Part shown: positions 56,169 to 64,000 of the stretch, piece by piece
Position numbering within the stretch: position 1 is the first letter of the stretch
Layout of the letters: the number at the start of each line of letters is the position of its first letter
Assembly: GCF_014673215.1 (NCBI RefSeq)
Contig: NZ_JACWMS010000003.1
Span: 124,001 to 188,000 of the forward strand
DNA from: Gordonia hankookensis
GTDB lineage: Bacteria > Actinomycetota > Actinomycetes > Mycobacteriales > Mycobacteriaceae
Reading direction: 5' to 3'
DNA length: 64,000 nt
Notes under the pieces: model-generated
Database searches by the model: none
What the model was told of the DNA's origin: nothing
What the model saw: only the letters and a program-made list of their open reading frames with translations
Made by a program: the position numbers and the translations under genes

Positions 56169-56956
56169 TGACAGCAATCATGGAGAACCCCGCGCCCTCG
56201 TCCGACGAGCCACCACTGCCGCCGGTACCCGACGAGGCCACCATGGTGACCTTGAAGATCTTCCGGTTCAACCCGGAAGACCCCGACGCGCAGGGATTCG
56301 AGAGCTTCCGGGTGCCTGCCCTGCCCACCGACCGCCTGCTCAATCTCCTGCTCTACGTGAAGGGTTACCTCGACGGCACCCTCACGTTCCGGCGCAGCTG
56401 CGCGCACGGCGTGTGTGGCTCCGACGCGATGCGCATCAACGGTGTGAACCGCCTGGCCTGCAAGCTCCTGATGAAGGACATGCTCCCGAAGGACAACAGC
56501 AAAGAGATCACCATCACCATCGAGCCCATCAAGGGCCTTCCGGTGGAGAAGGACCTCGTGGTCGACATGGAGCCGTTCTTCGACGCGTACCGCGCGATCA
56601 AGCCGTTCCTGATCACCTCCGGCAACGAGCCGACGCGTGAGCGCATCCAGAGCCAGCATGACCGTGCCCGCTTCGACGACACCACCAAGTGCATCCTCTG
56701 TGCCTGCTGCACCACGAGTTGCCCGGTGTTCTGGAACGAGGGCAGTTACTTCGGGCCCGCCGCCATCGTCAACGCGCACCGGTTCATCTTCGACAGCCGC
56801 GACGAGGCCGCCATCGAGCGCCTCGACATCCTCAACGACGTCGACGGCGTCTGGCGCTGCCGGACCACATTCAACTGCACCGATGCATGCCCCCGCGGCA
56901 TCCAGGTCACCCAGGCGATCCAAGAGGTCAAGCGCGCCCTGATGTTCTCGCGCTGA
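56168..56956 (+). CDS. sdhB: Succinate dehydrogenase iron-sulfur subunit
   Basis: Carries the [2Fe-2S], [4Fe-4S] and [3Fe-4S] clusters that take electrons from SdhA to quinone. The 262-residue protein shows RRSCAHGVCGSDAM for the first cluster, CILCACCTTSCPVF for the second and NCTDACPRG for the third. It shares one base with sdhA (TGATG). It ends the operon; a strong hairpin follows 44 bases downstream. Confidence 0.97.
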   Translation: MTAIMENPAPSSDEPPLPPVPDEATMVTLKIFRFNPEDPDAQGFESFRVPALPTDRLLNLLLYVKGYLDGTLTFRRSCAHGVCGSDAMRINGVNRLACKLLMKDMLPKDNSKEITITIEPIKGLPVEKDLVVDMEPFFDAYRAIKPFLITSGNEPTRERIQSQHDRARFDDTTKCILCACCTTSCPVFWNEGSYFGPAAIVNAHRFIFDSRDEAAIERLDILNDVDGVWRCRTTFNCTDACPRGIQVTQAIQEVKRALMFSR

Positions 56957-57000
56957 GCACCTGCTCTCGCCTATCCAGCAGATTCTTTCTCTGCAGCCCC

Positions 57001-57037
57001 GACACGGCCCCTCCCACAGCCCGGGAGGGGCTGTGTC
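57001..57037 (+). terminator. Terminator hairpin of sdhCDAB
   Basis: GACACGGCCCCTCCC (57001-57015) pairs with GGGAGGGGCTGTGTC (57023-57037) over 15 bases with one G-U pair and a short loop. There is no clear T tract. It probably ends the sdh transcript. Confidence 0.75.
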
Positions 57038-57101
57038 GTCGGTGGGTGAGTGAGTCCGGAACGCGATGGAACCGCACGATGACGGCGCGCGTCCAATCAT
57101 C

Positions 57102-57515
57102 ATGACTCGTACCCACCTCGTGATCGCCGGCCTCATCCTGACCCTCGGCCTCGGACCGATCCTTGCCCCGGCCCTCGGAGTGCCATTCGCCGACGCGAGC
57201 CCGAGATATCCGGGCACCGGCGACCGGATCACCGTCGTCCTCACCTCGGACCGACAGGTCAACAGCACTGTGGTCTGGTACGACTCGCACAACCGGATGC
57301 GGCGCCAGAGCGACCTCCCACTCCGTCGCTTCGACAAGCGCACAGGTCTGTGGACAGGATCGCTCGTGTTCACGAGCCGGGTTCGCCACCAGAAGATCGA
57401 CACGCTGTTCCAGTCGAACGGCCGTTTCGCCGCGTGTGCCGTCTGGGTGAACACGACGAAGATGCGCGAGAAGTCCGCCCGCTCGCCACGATATGCAACC
57501 ACCTACTGTCGCTGA
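57102..57515 (+). CDS. Small secreted protein, MmpS-like C-terminal fold
   Basis: A 137-residue protein with an N-terminal signal peptide or anchor (LVIAGLILTLGLGPILAPALG, residues 5-24, likely cut after ADA). The mature part has a strand pattern that recalls the MmpS/transport-accessory domain: TVVWYDSHN, then SDLPLRRFD, SLVFTSR, and two cysteines (CAVWVN; YCR) that could join. No MmpL gene is adjacent. The start is ATG 57102. The family link is only suggestive, with no motif that settles it. Confidence 0.6.
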   Translation: MTRTHLVIAGLILTLGLGPILAPALGVPFADASPRYPGTGDRITVVLTSDRQVNSTVVWYDSHNRMRRQSDLPLRRFDKRTGLWTGSLVFTSRVRHQKIDTLFQSNGRFAACAVWVNTTKMREKSARSPRYATTYCR

Positions 57516-57629
57516 GTGACTGAATCCGTCGTTCAATCAAGGGCATACGAGAGAATCTCTCCTTGCCGCGCGGATTCTCTGCGGAAACCGTAGTCTTATC
57601 CCACCATTGCCACAGGAGTGGGAGACACC

Positions 57630-59135
57630 ATGGCAGAAACCGTGCACGCCGAGATCCACGCGGGTGAGAAAGGCCTCCGGGCCGGCTCCATCGGTCTGCT
57701 CGGGAATGTCATCATCGGGCTGTCGGCGGTTGCGCCGGCCTACAGCCTCGCCGCCACCCTGGGTTACGTGGTGGCGGCCGTCCACACCAAGGCCCCGGCG
57801 ATGTTCGTCCTCGCCTTCATCCCGATGCTCCTGGTCGCCTTCGCCTACCGCGAACTCTCCCAGGACACGCCTGACTGCGGCACCACCTTCACGTGGGGCA
57901 CCAAGGCCTTCGGGCCGTGGATCGGCTGGATCGGCGGATGGGGACTTGCCGTCTCGGCCATCATCGTCCTGGCGAATGTCGCCGAGATCGCGGCCGTCTA
58001 CCTACTGAAGTTCCTCGGCCTGGACACACTCGCCGAGACCCTCTGGGTCAAGGTCCTGCTGGGCTGCCTGTTCATCGCGGCGATGACCTGGATCAGCATT
58101 CGCGGAATCGTCATCAGCGAGCGAATCCAGGCCGTGCTGATGTTCGTCCAGTTCGCCGTGCTGATCCTCGCGAGCGTGATCGCACTGGTGAAGGTCGGCG
58201 TCGGCACCGCAGGCCCGCAGGCCATCTCCCCCGAGGTCGGCTGGCTGTGGCCGGGCGGACTGACCCAATCCGAGATCGCCGCCGCCGTGATCCTCTGCAT
58301 CTTCATCTATTGGGGTTGGGACGCGTGTCTGGCCATCGGCGAAGAGACCAAAGATCCCGCGAAGACTCCCGGTCGGGCCGCGGTGATCACCTGCGTCATC
58401 CTGGTCGCCACGTACGTGCTGGTCGCCTACGCGATCGAGTCGTTCGCAGGTTTCGGCGAGACAGGCATCGGACTGAACAACCCGGAGAACACCGACGACG
58501 TGCTCACCACGCTGGGCGAACCCGTCGCCGGCGGCGTGATGGCCGCAGCACTACTGCTCACGGTCAGCATCTCGGCGCTGTCCTCCACCCAGTCGACCAT
58601 CCTGCCCACCGCTCGGGGCAGTTTGTCGATGGCCGTCTACAAGGCGCTCCCGGAGCGGTTCGCCCAGATTCATCCTCGCTACATGACACCGGCATTCGGC
58701 ACCGCCGTCATGGGCATCTCGGCATTGACGTTCTACCTGGTGCTGTCATTCCTCAGCCAGAACACACTCGGCGACTCCATCGCGTCGTTGGGACTGGCCG
58801 TGGCGTTCTACTACGGCATCACCGCGTTCTCGTGCGTCTGGTACTTCCGACGGACACTGTCCTCCTCGGCACGTCATTTCTTCATGCGCGGACTGTTCCC
58901 CTTGCTGGGCGGTATCGCGATGACCTGGGCGTTCGTCAAGAGTGCAATCGACATGATCGCGCCAGACTACGGGTCCACATCGGTCGGTGGGGTCGGCGGC
59001 GTGTTCATCCTCGGCGTCGGCATGCTCGTCCTCGGCGTACCCCTGATGCTGGCCTGTTATGCGCACAACAGCAGTTTCTTCAAGGGCCAGACCCTTGATG
59101 CGAACACCGAAGTGAAGGTGCCCGATGTCTACTGA
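57630..59135 (+). CDS. APC-family amino acid/polyamine permease
   Basis: An inner-membrane transporter of 501 aa with about 12 hydrophobic helices. The APC consensus is clear in GLSAVAPAYSLAATLG near residues 28-43 and in FIYWGWDACLAIGEETKDP near 229-247. It likely imports an amino acid, amine or polyamine by cation coupling. The start is ATG 57630, after the purine-rich AGGAGTGGGAG. It overlaps the universal stress gene by 11 bases and leads a group with an amine-oxidase-type flavoprotein and an aminoaldehyde dehydrogenase, which favours putrescine or a similar amine as substrate. Confidence 0.88.
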   Translation: MAETVHAEIHAGEKGLRAGSIGLLGNVIIGLSAVAPAYSLAATLGYVVAAVHTKAPAMFVLAFIPMLLVAFAYRELSQDTPDCGTTFTWGTKAFGPWIGWIGGWGLAVSAIIVLANVAEIAAVYLLKFLGLDTLAETLWVKVLLGCLFIAAMTWISIRGIVISERIQAVLMFVQFAVLILASVIALVKVGVGTAGPQAISPEVGWLWPGGLTQSEIAAAVILCIFIYWGWDACLAIGEETKDPAKTPGRAAVITCVILVATYVLVAYAIESFAGFGETGIGLNNPENTDDVLTTLGEPVAGGVMAAALLLTVSISALSSTQSTILPTARGSLSMAVYKALPERFAQIHPRYMTPAFGTAVMGISALTFYLVLSFLSQNTLGDSIASLGLAVAFYYGITAFSCVWYFRRTLSSSARHFFMRGLFPLLGGIAMTWAFVKSAIDMIAPDYGSTSVGGVGGVFILGVGMLVLGVPLMLACYAHNSSFFKGQTLDANTEVKVPDVY

Positions 59136-60000
59136 TCCGACCCCACGACTCGCGGTCGGCTACCTGGCCACCCCATCCGGTCTCGACGGGATCGCACTCG
59201 CGGTGGTGATCGCCCGCGCGACAGGCGCGGCCATCGATCTGATCTGCGTCGTCCGTCCGGTCGGACACGACGGCCAGCCGGGCCTCCGCGAATATCAGGA
59301 GCGGTTGGAGAACCAAGCCGCGCAGTGGCTCGCCGACGGCGCGGAACACATACCGCCCGGTATCGAGACCCGGACCGTGGTGGCCGTCGACGACTCGTTC
59401 GCCGACGGCCTGATCGGGATGGCTCAGCGATCCAAGGCGGCGATGATCGTGGTCGGTGGCGCCGATGACGGCCTGCTACGGCGACACAGCCTCGGGACGG
59501 TGAGCACCGGGTTGCTCCACTCGTCACCGCTGCCGGTCGCACTCGCACCCCGGGGCTACTCCGACAATGCTGCGGCACAATTGGATTCGATCACCGTCGC
59601 GGTATCGTCGAAGCCCGGGCGCAGCGACCCGCTGCCGTTCGCCGTCGCCATGGCCGAGAATGCCGGCCTCGATCTCCGCCTGCTGTCGCTGGTCTCCCTC
59701 GACTCCCCGTTCGATGACGAGACCAGCCGCGCCGCACGTGAGCTGCAGGTCGCGACCGCCCGCGCACTGCTCGACAAGACCCGCGCCACGGTGACCGGCG
59801 ATCTCGAGGTCGACGTGCTGGTCGCCGACGGTGCGACACTCGACGAGGCGCTGGACAACCTCCCCTGGGACGACGGTGACGTCGTGGCGATCGGCTCCGG
59901 TCATCTGGGTGCGGCCCGACGGGTCTTTCTCGGCAGTACGGCCGCCCGAATACTGCGCTGGACCACCGCACCGGTCATCGTGGTGCCCAGGTCGGGATGA
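59125..60000 (+). CDS. Universal stress protein with two Usp domains
   Basis: A 291-residue tandem UspA protein. The first domain is at about 6-145 and the second at about 155-290. The ATP-type motif G-x2-G-x9-G is seen in VVGGADDGLLRRHSLGTVS and again in GSGHLGAARRVFLGSTA. It overlaps the permease gene at its start and the amidotransferase gene at its end (ATGA), so it is part of one operon. Such Usp genes are often tied to transporters; a regulatory nucleotide-sensing role is inferred. Confidence 0.88.
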   Translation: MSTDPTPRLAVGYLATPSGLDGIALAVVIARATGAAIDLICVVRPVGHDGQPGLREYQERLENQAAQWLADGAEHIPPGIETRTVVAVDDSFADGLIGMAQRSKAAMIVVGGADDGLLRRHSLGTVSTGLLHSSPLPVALAPRGYSDNAAAQLDSITVAVSSKPGRSDPLPFAVAMAENAGLDLRLLSLVSLDSPFDDETSRAARELQVATARALLDKTRATVTGDLEVDVLVADGATLDEALDNLPWDDGDVVAIGSGHLGAARRVFLGSTAARILRWTTAPVIVVPRSG

Positions 60001-60740
60001 CCATGATGGCCACCCAGCGAATCCGCGTGCTGGAACTGCGGCATGCCGAAGTCGAGACCCCCGGGGCGTACTCGACCGCACTCGATGAACTCGCCGATGT
60101 CGAGACGGTCCGCGCCTGGCGGGAACCGTTGCCGGACAAGATGACCGGGTTCGACGCCATCATCGTGATGGGCGGACCCATGGGCGTCGGGGACGCCGAT
60201 GCGATCCCGTGGATCGCATCGGAGATCGTCTTTCTGCGCGACGCGGTCGCCGTCGGCATCCCGGTCTGGGGAGTCTGCCTCGGTTCGCAGCTGCTCGCGG
60301 CGGCGCTGGGCGCCGATGTCTTCCGGGGCGACGTGCCCGAGATCGGCGTGCGAGAGGTGACGCTGAACAGCGACGGCATCGCCGACCCGGTGTGGGGCGC
60401 CACGCCGTCGGCCGCGTTCGAAACCGTGCAGTGGCATTTCGACACCTTCGCACTCCCTGCCGGGGCCACGCTGTTGGCCGGCTCGGCTCTATACCCGAAT
60501 CAGTTGTTCCGGTATGGCAACAGCTATGGGGTGCAGTTCCATCTGGAGGCAGGCGGAGCCCTCATCCGCCGCTGGCTGCACGGGGAATCGCGCAATGAGG
60601 TCGAGGCCGCGATCGGACGTGCCGCGGTGGATCGGTTCGCCGACGACGCGGCGAACGCCGAGGCGCTGACGGCACCCCTGTCGGCCGCGGTCATGCGACG
60701 CTGGCTGGCCTCGGTGGCGACCCACCGGCCCGCCGGGTGA
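59997..60740 (+). CDS. Class I glutamine amidotransferase
   Basis: A 247-residue glutaminase-type protein. It has the nucleophile C94 in WGVCLGSQLLA, and HLE in YGVQFHLEAGG supplies the histidine and glutamate of the triad. There is no synthase domain, so it acts alone or with a partner. It sits where polyamine pathways have a gamma-glutamyl hydrolase (PuuD), but PuuD belongs to the peptidase C26 branch and this protein is closer to GMP-synthase-type GATases. A deglutamylation role is therefore only a guess. Confidence 0.85.
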   Translation: MTMMATQRIRVLELRHAEVETPGAYSTALDELADVETVRAWREPLPDKMTGFDAIIVMGGPMGVGDADAIPWIASEIVFLRDAVAVGIPVWGVCLGSQLLAAALGADVFRGDVPEIGVREVTLNSDGIADPVWGATPSAAFETVQWHFDTFALPAGATLLAGSALYPNQLFRYGNSYGVQFHLEAGGALIRRWLHGESRNEVEAAIGRAAVDRFADDAANAEALTAPLSAAVMRRWLASVATHRPAG

Positions 60741-60771
60741 CCGGCCGCGCCGCCCACTCGCCTGCCGGTAC

Positions 60772-62187
60772 TCAGCTGTCGAAGCCCAACCCGACCCTGT
60801 CCATCAGTGCGAGCCACGCGCCGCGCTTTCCTTCGCGGCGCTCGCTGCGCGCGAGCTGATGTCGGGTTGCGGTGATCCCGATCCACCGCAACGGTTCCGG
60901 AGGGAACGGAACAGGCTTGGTGCGCACCATCGTCAGACGTGTGCGCTCGGTGTCGAGGCCATCCACCAGATCGAGGGCGGTCCGGGCTCCGAAGTGCGAC
61001 GCACCGACACCGAGCCCGGTGAACCCGACCACGCTCACCACTCGTCCTTCGTGGGCGCGGTCCCAGAATGCGCAGAACCGTGAACATGTGTCGATGACGC
61101 CACCCCAGGAATGGGTCACACGTATCCCCTCGAGCTGCGGGAAGAACTGCAGCAGATGCTCGCCCAACAGTGCGAACTCCCCCGGCTCGAACTCGTGCCC
61201 CGGACCGGCATCGGACCCGTAGTGGTAGAGGGCATCCCAGCCCCCGAAGAGGATGCGATCATCGGCGGTGAGCCGGAAGTAGTGGAACCTCGGACCGCAG
61301 TCGGCGAGGCCTTCGCGGCCCGACCATCCGATCGCCGCGCGCTGCACCGGCGTGAGTGGCTCGGTCATGATCGCGTAGTCCCAGACCGGCACCGTGTACG
61401 GCCGGAGACGACGAATCCGCGACGGACTGGCCGACGTCGCGAGAATGACCGCGTCCGCTTCGACCTCACCGTAGGAGACCGAAGCACGGATCTTCGCACC
61501 CACGGCGGAGATACCGGCGACCTCGGTGTGCTCGAAGATCCGTACACCCAGTCGTTCCGCCGCTGCCGCCAGGCCCCAGGCGAGCTTCGCCGGGTCGAGC
61601 ATCACGACGTCACGATCGAAGGTGGCCGCGACCACCATTGGCGACGAGACCCGTTCCAGCGCCTCTGGTCCCGGCAGCAACGGCAGGTCGGTGCCGAGCA
61701 ATGCCGCCCGTGACGACGACTCCTGCAGATCTGCCACCTGCCAGTCGAAGTTCGCGATGTCGAGCTCGCCGGTTCGCTCGAGGTCGGCATCGATTCCCAG
61801 TCGCTCGACGGCGGCTTCGATGTCGTCGAGGGTCTGCCGGCCCATCCGCAGGAGTTCGGGCATCTCGTCGGGAAACCTGTCGAGACCGTTGGCCAGGCCG
61901 TGGGTGATGCTCGCCGAGCAGAATCCGCCGTTGCGGCCCGACGCATGCTCGGCTATCCGGTCGCGCTCGACCAGGACCACGCGCCGGCCCGGGTGCTGCT
62001 CGGCGGCCTGCACCGCAGCCCACAACCCGGTGAAGCCACCACCGACGATCAAGAGATCGGCGGACACCGCACCGGCCAGCCGTGGTCGCGGCTCGGGCCG
62101 TTCGGGCCGGTCGAGCCAGTACGGGACCGGCCTGGCCTGCGCCACCATCGCCGTGCCGCGCGCGGTCGGCTTGCTCGCCCAGCTCAT
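60772..62187 (-). CDS. FAD-dependent amine oxidoreductase (PuuB/OrdL-like)
   Basis: A 471-residue flavoprotein of the DAO family. Its FAD motif is LLIVGGGFTGLWAAV near 45-59, followed by VLVERDRIAEHASGRNGGFC, where the RNGG segment is typical of PuuB/OrdL. The C-terminal half has the TKPVPFPPEP tail seen in gamma-glutamylputrescine oxidase relatives. It is expected to oxidise an amine or gamma-glutamyl-amine to an aldehyde, which the aldehyde dehydrogenase gene just upstream on the same strand would then oxidise. It overlaps that gene by four bases. Confidence 0.87.
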   Translation of the reverse strand: MSWASKPTARGTAMVAQARPVPYWLDRPERPEPRPRLAGAVSADLLIVGGGFTGLWAAVQAAEQHPGRRVVLVERDRIAEHASGRNGGFCSASITHGLANGLDRFPDEMPELLRMGRQTLDDIEAAVERLGIDADLERTGELDIANFDWQVADLQESSSRAALLGTDLPLLPGPEALERVSSPMVVAATFDRDVVMLDPAKLAWGLAAAAERLGVRIFEHTEVAGISAVGAKIRASVSYGEVEADAVILATSASPSRIRRLRPYTVPVWDYAIMTEPLTPVQRAAIGWSGREGLADCGPRFHYFRLTADDRILFGGWDALYHYGSDAGPGHEFEPGEFALLGEHLLQFFPQLEGIRVTHSWGGVIDTCSRFCAFWDRAHEGRVVSVVGFTGLGVGASHFGARTALDLVDGLDTERTRLTMVRTKPVPFPPEPLRWIGITATRHQLARSERREGKRGAWLALMDRVGLGFDS

Positions 62188-63674
62188 CTCGCGCCGGCGA
62201 ACACGGTTCGGTGCCAAGGCTTCTCGGCCACGCCGGTGATGTCGCTCATCACGTGCTTGGTCGCGAGGTACTCGTCGAGGGAGTAGGTGGACATATCCTT
62301 GCCGAAGCCGGATGCGCCGAATCCGCCGTGGGGCATCTCGCTGACGATCGGAATGTGGTCGTTGATCCAGACACAACCCGCATGGATCTCACGGGAGGCA
62401 CGCTGCGCCCGGTAGACGTCGCGTGTCCACGCCGACGCGGCCAATCCGTACACGGTGTCGTTTGCTCGGCGGATCGCATCATCGTCGTCGGTGAAGGGGC
62501 TCGCCGTCAGTACCGGGCCGAACACCTCATCGCGATAGATCTCGGAGTCCTCCGCGACGTCGGCGACCAGGGTCGGCGGGAAGAAGGCCCCCGCGCCGTC
62601 CGGGATGGCCCCGCCGGTGACCACTCGCGCATCCGACCGACGTGCACGATCGACCATCGCAGCGACCTTGTCGCGGTGTCCACGCGAGATGAGCGAACCC
62701 ATATCTGTTGCCGGGTCATAGGGATCTCCCATGACGACGCCGGCCATCAGATCGGCCACGCCGTCGACGAACTCGTCGTAGCGGGCCTCGGCGACGATGG
62801 CGCGGGTGGCAGCGGTGCAGTCCTGCCCCGCGTTGATCAGCGCCGCGGCCACCGCACCGTGCACCGCCGCGGTCATGTCCGCATCGTCGAAGACCACGAA
62901 GGGCGCCTTGCCGCCGAGCTCGAGTTGTACGCGCGTACCGTTCGTGGCGGCTTGCGACATGACCATCCGACCCACGGTCGTCGAGCCCGTGAAGGTCACC
63001 ATGTCGACCCCGCGATGACCGGCGATGGCCGCGCCGACCTCGGCGCCGCTGCCGACCACGATGTTGAGTACACCATCGGGCAGACCGGCCTCGGTCGCGA
63101 GACGAGCGAGTGTGAGCGTTGTCAGCGGAGTGATCTCGGCGGGCTTGAGGACCACCGCGCACCCGGCGGCAAGCGCGGGCAGCACCTTCCAGACCGCCAT
63201 CTGCAGCGGGTAGTTCCACGGCGTGATGGAACCGACGACGCCGACCGGTTCCCGCCGGATCGACGACGTGTGATCACCCGAGTACTCGGCAGAGCCCTTC
63301 CCCTCGAGATGACGAGCGGCCCCTGCGAAGAAGTCGACATTGTCGATACACCCCGGAACATCGAACTCCGTGGCCAGCCGGATCGACTTGCCGGTATGAC
63401 GAACCTCCTCGTCGGCGAGCAGACGCGCATCGGCCGCGAGTGCTCGCCCCAGCGATGCCAGCACCCCCGCGCGGTCCGCGGGCGTCGCCGAACCCCACTC
63501 CCGCTGGGCAGATCGGGCGGCATCGACCGCGGTGTCGACGTCGTGGGCGGTGCAGAGGGTGAGTGACGCGGCCACCTCGTCGTTCGCCGGATCGATGACG
63601 GCGTAGTGCGAACCCGACCCGGCGAAGGCCTTTCCGCCAATCCAGCCCGACGGAACGCCTCTGATGGGTGACAT
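62184..63674 (-). CDS. Gamma-aminobutyraldehyde-type aldehyde dehydrogenase
   Basis: An NAD(P)-dependent aldehyde dehydrogenase of 496 aa. Catalytic C286 is in NAGQDCTA and general base E252 in LELGGK. The NAD-binding FTGSTTVGRM near 228-237 and the NYPLQMAVWK motif are also present. GQDCTA is the form typical of aminobutyraldehyde/betaine aldehyde dehydrogenases (PatD, PuuC). It is first in a two-gene operon with the flavin oxidase and is divergent from an Lrp/AsnC gene. Confidence 0.9.
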   Translation of the reverse strand: MSPIRGVPSGWIGGKAFAGSGSHYAVIDPANDEVAASLTLCTAHDVDTAVDAARSAQREWGSATPADRAGVLASLGRALAADARLLADEEVRHTGKSIRLATEFDVPGCIDNVDFFAGAARHLEGKGSAEYSGDHTSSIRREPVGVVGSITPWNYPLQMAVWKVLPALAAGCAVVLKPAEITPLTTLTLARLATEAGLPDGVLNIVVGSGAEVGAAIAGHRGVDMVTFTGSTTVGRMVMSQAATNGTRVQLELGGKAPFVVFDDADMTAAVHGAVAAALINAGQDCTAATRAIVAEARYDEFVDGVADLMAGVVMGDPYDPATDMGSLISRGHRDKVAAMVDRARRSDARVVTGGAIPDGAGAFFPPTLVADVAEDSEIYRDEVFGPVLTASPFTDDDDAIRRANDTVYGLAASAWTRDVYRAQRASREIHAGCVWINDHIPIVSEMPHGGFGASGFGKDMSTYSLDEYLATKHVMSDITGVAEKPWHRTVFAGAR

Positions 63675-63720
63675 GCTCGTCGAGCCTACCGGCGAAAGTT
63701 CGAATTCACGACCCAGATCG

Positions 63721-63734
63721 CCATATCGATATGG
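63721..63734. promoter_or_regulatory. Palindromic Lrp-type operator candidate
   Basis: CCATATCGATATGG is a perfect 14-base palindrome, AT-rich by the standard of this genome, in the 111-base gap between the divergent aldehyde dehydrogenase and Lrp/AsnC genes. It is 47 bases before the dehydrogenase ATG and 52 before the regulator start. Confidence 0.55.
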
Positions 63735-63785
63735 AAATCATCGCTTCGGGTTGCATAGAACTGCGGAATCCGCCACGATCGTCGT

Positions 63786-64000
63786 GTGCCCGAATCCGTT
63801 TCGTCACCCCTGGACGCGATCGCCAAGAAGATCATCGAGGAACTGCAGGCCGATGGTCGCGCCTCGTACGCCTCGATCGGCAAGACGGTGGGCCTCTCCG
63901 AGGCGGCCGTCCGCAATCGGGTTCAGAAACTCAACGAGAGCGGGCTGCTCCAGATCGTCGCCGTCACCGACCCCCTCAAGCTGGGCTTCTCGCGGCAGGC
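63786..64000 (+). CDS. Lrp/AsnC-family regulator (partial)
   Basis: The first 71 residues of a Lrp/AsnC regulator, cut by the window end. The helix-turn-helix is visible in ADGRASYASIGKTVGLSEAAVRNRVQKL (split: ADGRASYASIG, then LSEAAVRNRVQKL) with the family's SGLLQIVAV strand after it. Start is GTG 63786. It is divergent from the aldehyde dehydrogenase and oxidase genes and probably senses an amino acid or amine to control them; the adjoining palindrome is a candidate site. Confidence 0.9.
   Translation, partial: MPESVSSPLDAIAKKIIEELQADGRASYASIGKTVGLSEAAVRNRVQKLNESGLLQIVAVTDPLKLGFSRQ

Noticed and set aside
59997..60740. PuuD gamma-glutamyl-GABA hydrolase
   Set aside because: The motifs fit a GMP-synthase-type GATase (WGVCLGSQLL, HLE) rather than the peptidase C26 branch, so the name was not used.
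1..64000. Prophage, integrative element or defence island
   Set aside because: No integrase, transposase, restriction, toxin-antitoxin or phage structural genes were found. Base composition and codon use look even across the window.

Overview
The window is from a high-GC actinobacterium of the order Mycobacteriales. A Gordonia- or Rhodococcus-like genome is the best guess, judged from codon use, many GTG starts, ATGA/TGATG overlaps and gene order. The right half follows the order of the Mycobacterium tuberculosis block lhr - nei - glpD2 - lpdA - gamma-glutamylcyclotransferase - amiA - deoD - pmmB - upp - add - deoA - cdd - sdhCDAB (recalled Rv3296 to Rv3319). No rRNA, tRNA, IS element, prophage or CRISPR array was seen.

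Region 1 (1-4.5 kb) holds a MocA-like molybdenum cofactor nucleotidyltransferase and a ureide set: an NCS2 xanthine/uric-acid-type permease fused to a catalytically dead OHCU-decarboxylase domain, an intact OHCU decarboxylase (uraD) and 5-hydroxyisourate hydrolase (uraH). Region 2 (4.5-8.4 kb) has cspA and metE, the latter behind a cobalamin riboswitch with a possible Shine-Dalgarno-sequestering hairpin, followed by a P-loop kinase. Region 3 (8.4-17.2 kb) joins anaplerosis and propionate use: pyc, then prpDBC divergent from a PrpR/RamB-type regulator with a cysteine motif expected to bind Fe-S. Region 4 (17.2-23.8 kb) is a purine oxidation operon: MFS exporter, 8-oxoguanine-type deaminase, FAD subunit and a fused Fe-S/molybdopterin xanthine dehydrogenase.

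Region 5 (23.8-27.8 kb) holds an acyl-CoA dehydrogenase, a nitroreductase and a cbtB-cbtA cobalt-transport operon behind a second cobalamin riboswitch, ending with a histidine-phosphatase-fold protein that lacks its histidines. Region 6 (27.8-47.2 kb) has lhr-nei for DNA repair, divergent glpD/glpK, a TetR/F420-dependent oxidoreductase pair with a double operator, lpdA, an M20 amidohydrolase, purine nucleoside phosphorylase, phosphosugar mutase, an orphan ABC ATPase and upp.

Region 7 (47.2-53.3 kb) starts with a probable type VII secretion pair inserted in the syntenic block: an EspC-like protein with a YxxxD signal, and a WxG-type domain joined to an NlpC/P60 peptidase. It continues with a very acidic conserved protein, a five-copy palindromic repeat array, and the cdd-deoA-add nucleoside operon, in which deoA carries an in-frame four-copy 36-bp tandem repeat. 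Region 8 (53.3-57.5 kb) is sdhCDAB with an IdeR/DtxR-like box upstream. Region 9 (57.6-64 kb) looks like amine or polyamine catabolism: APC permease, universal stress protein, class I glutamine amidotransferase, amine-oxidase-type flavoprotein, aminoaldehyde dehydrogenase and a divergent Lrp/AsnC regulator cut by the window end.

The most unusual points are the permease/pseudo-decarboxylase fusion, the EspC/WxG-NlpC pair, the pseudo-phosphatase in the B12-controlled cobalt operon, and the repeat-expanded thymidine phosphorylase.
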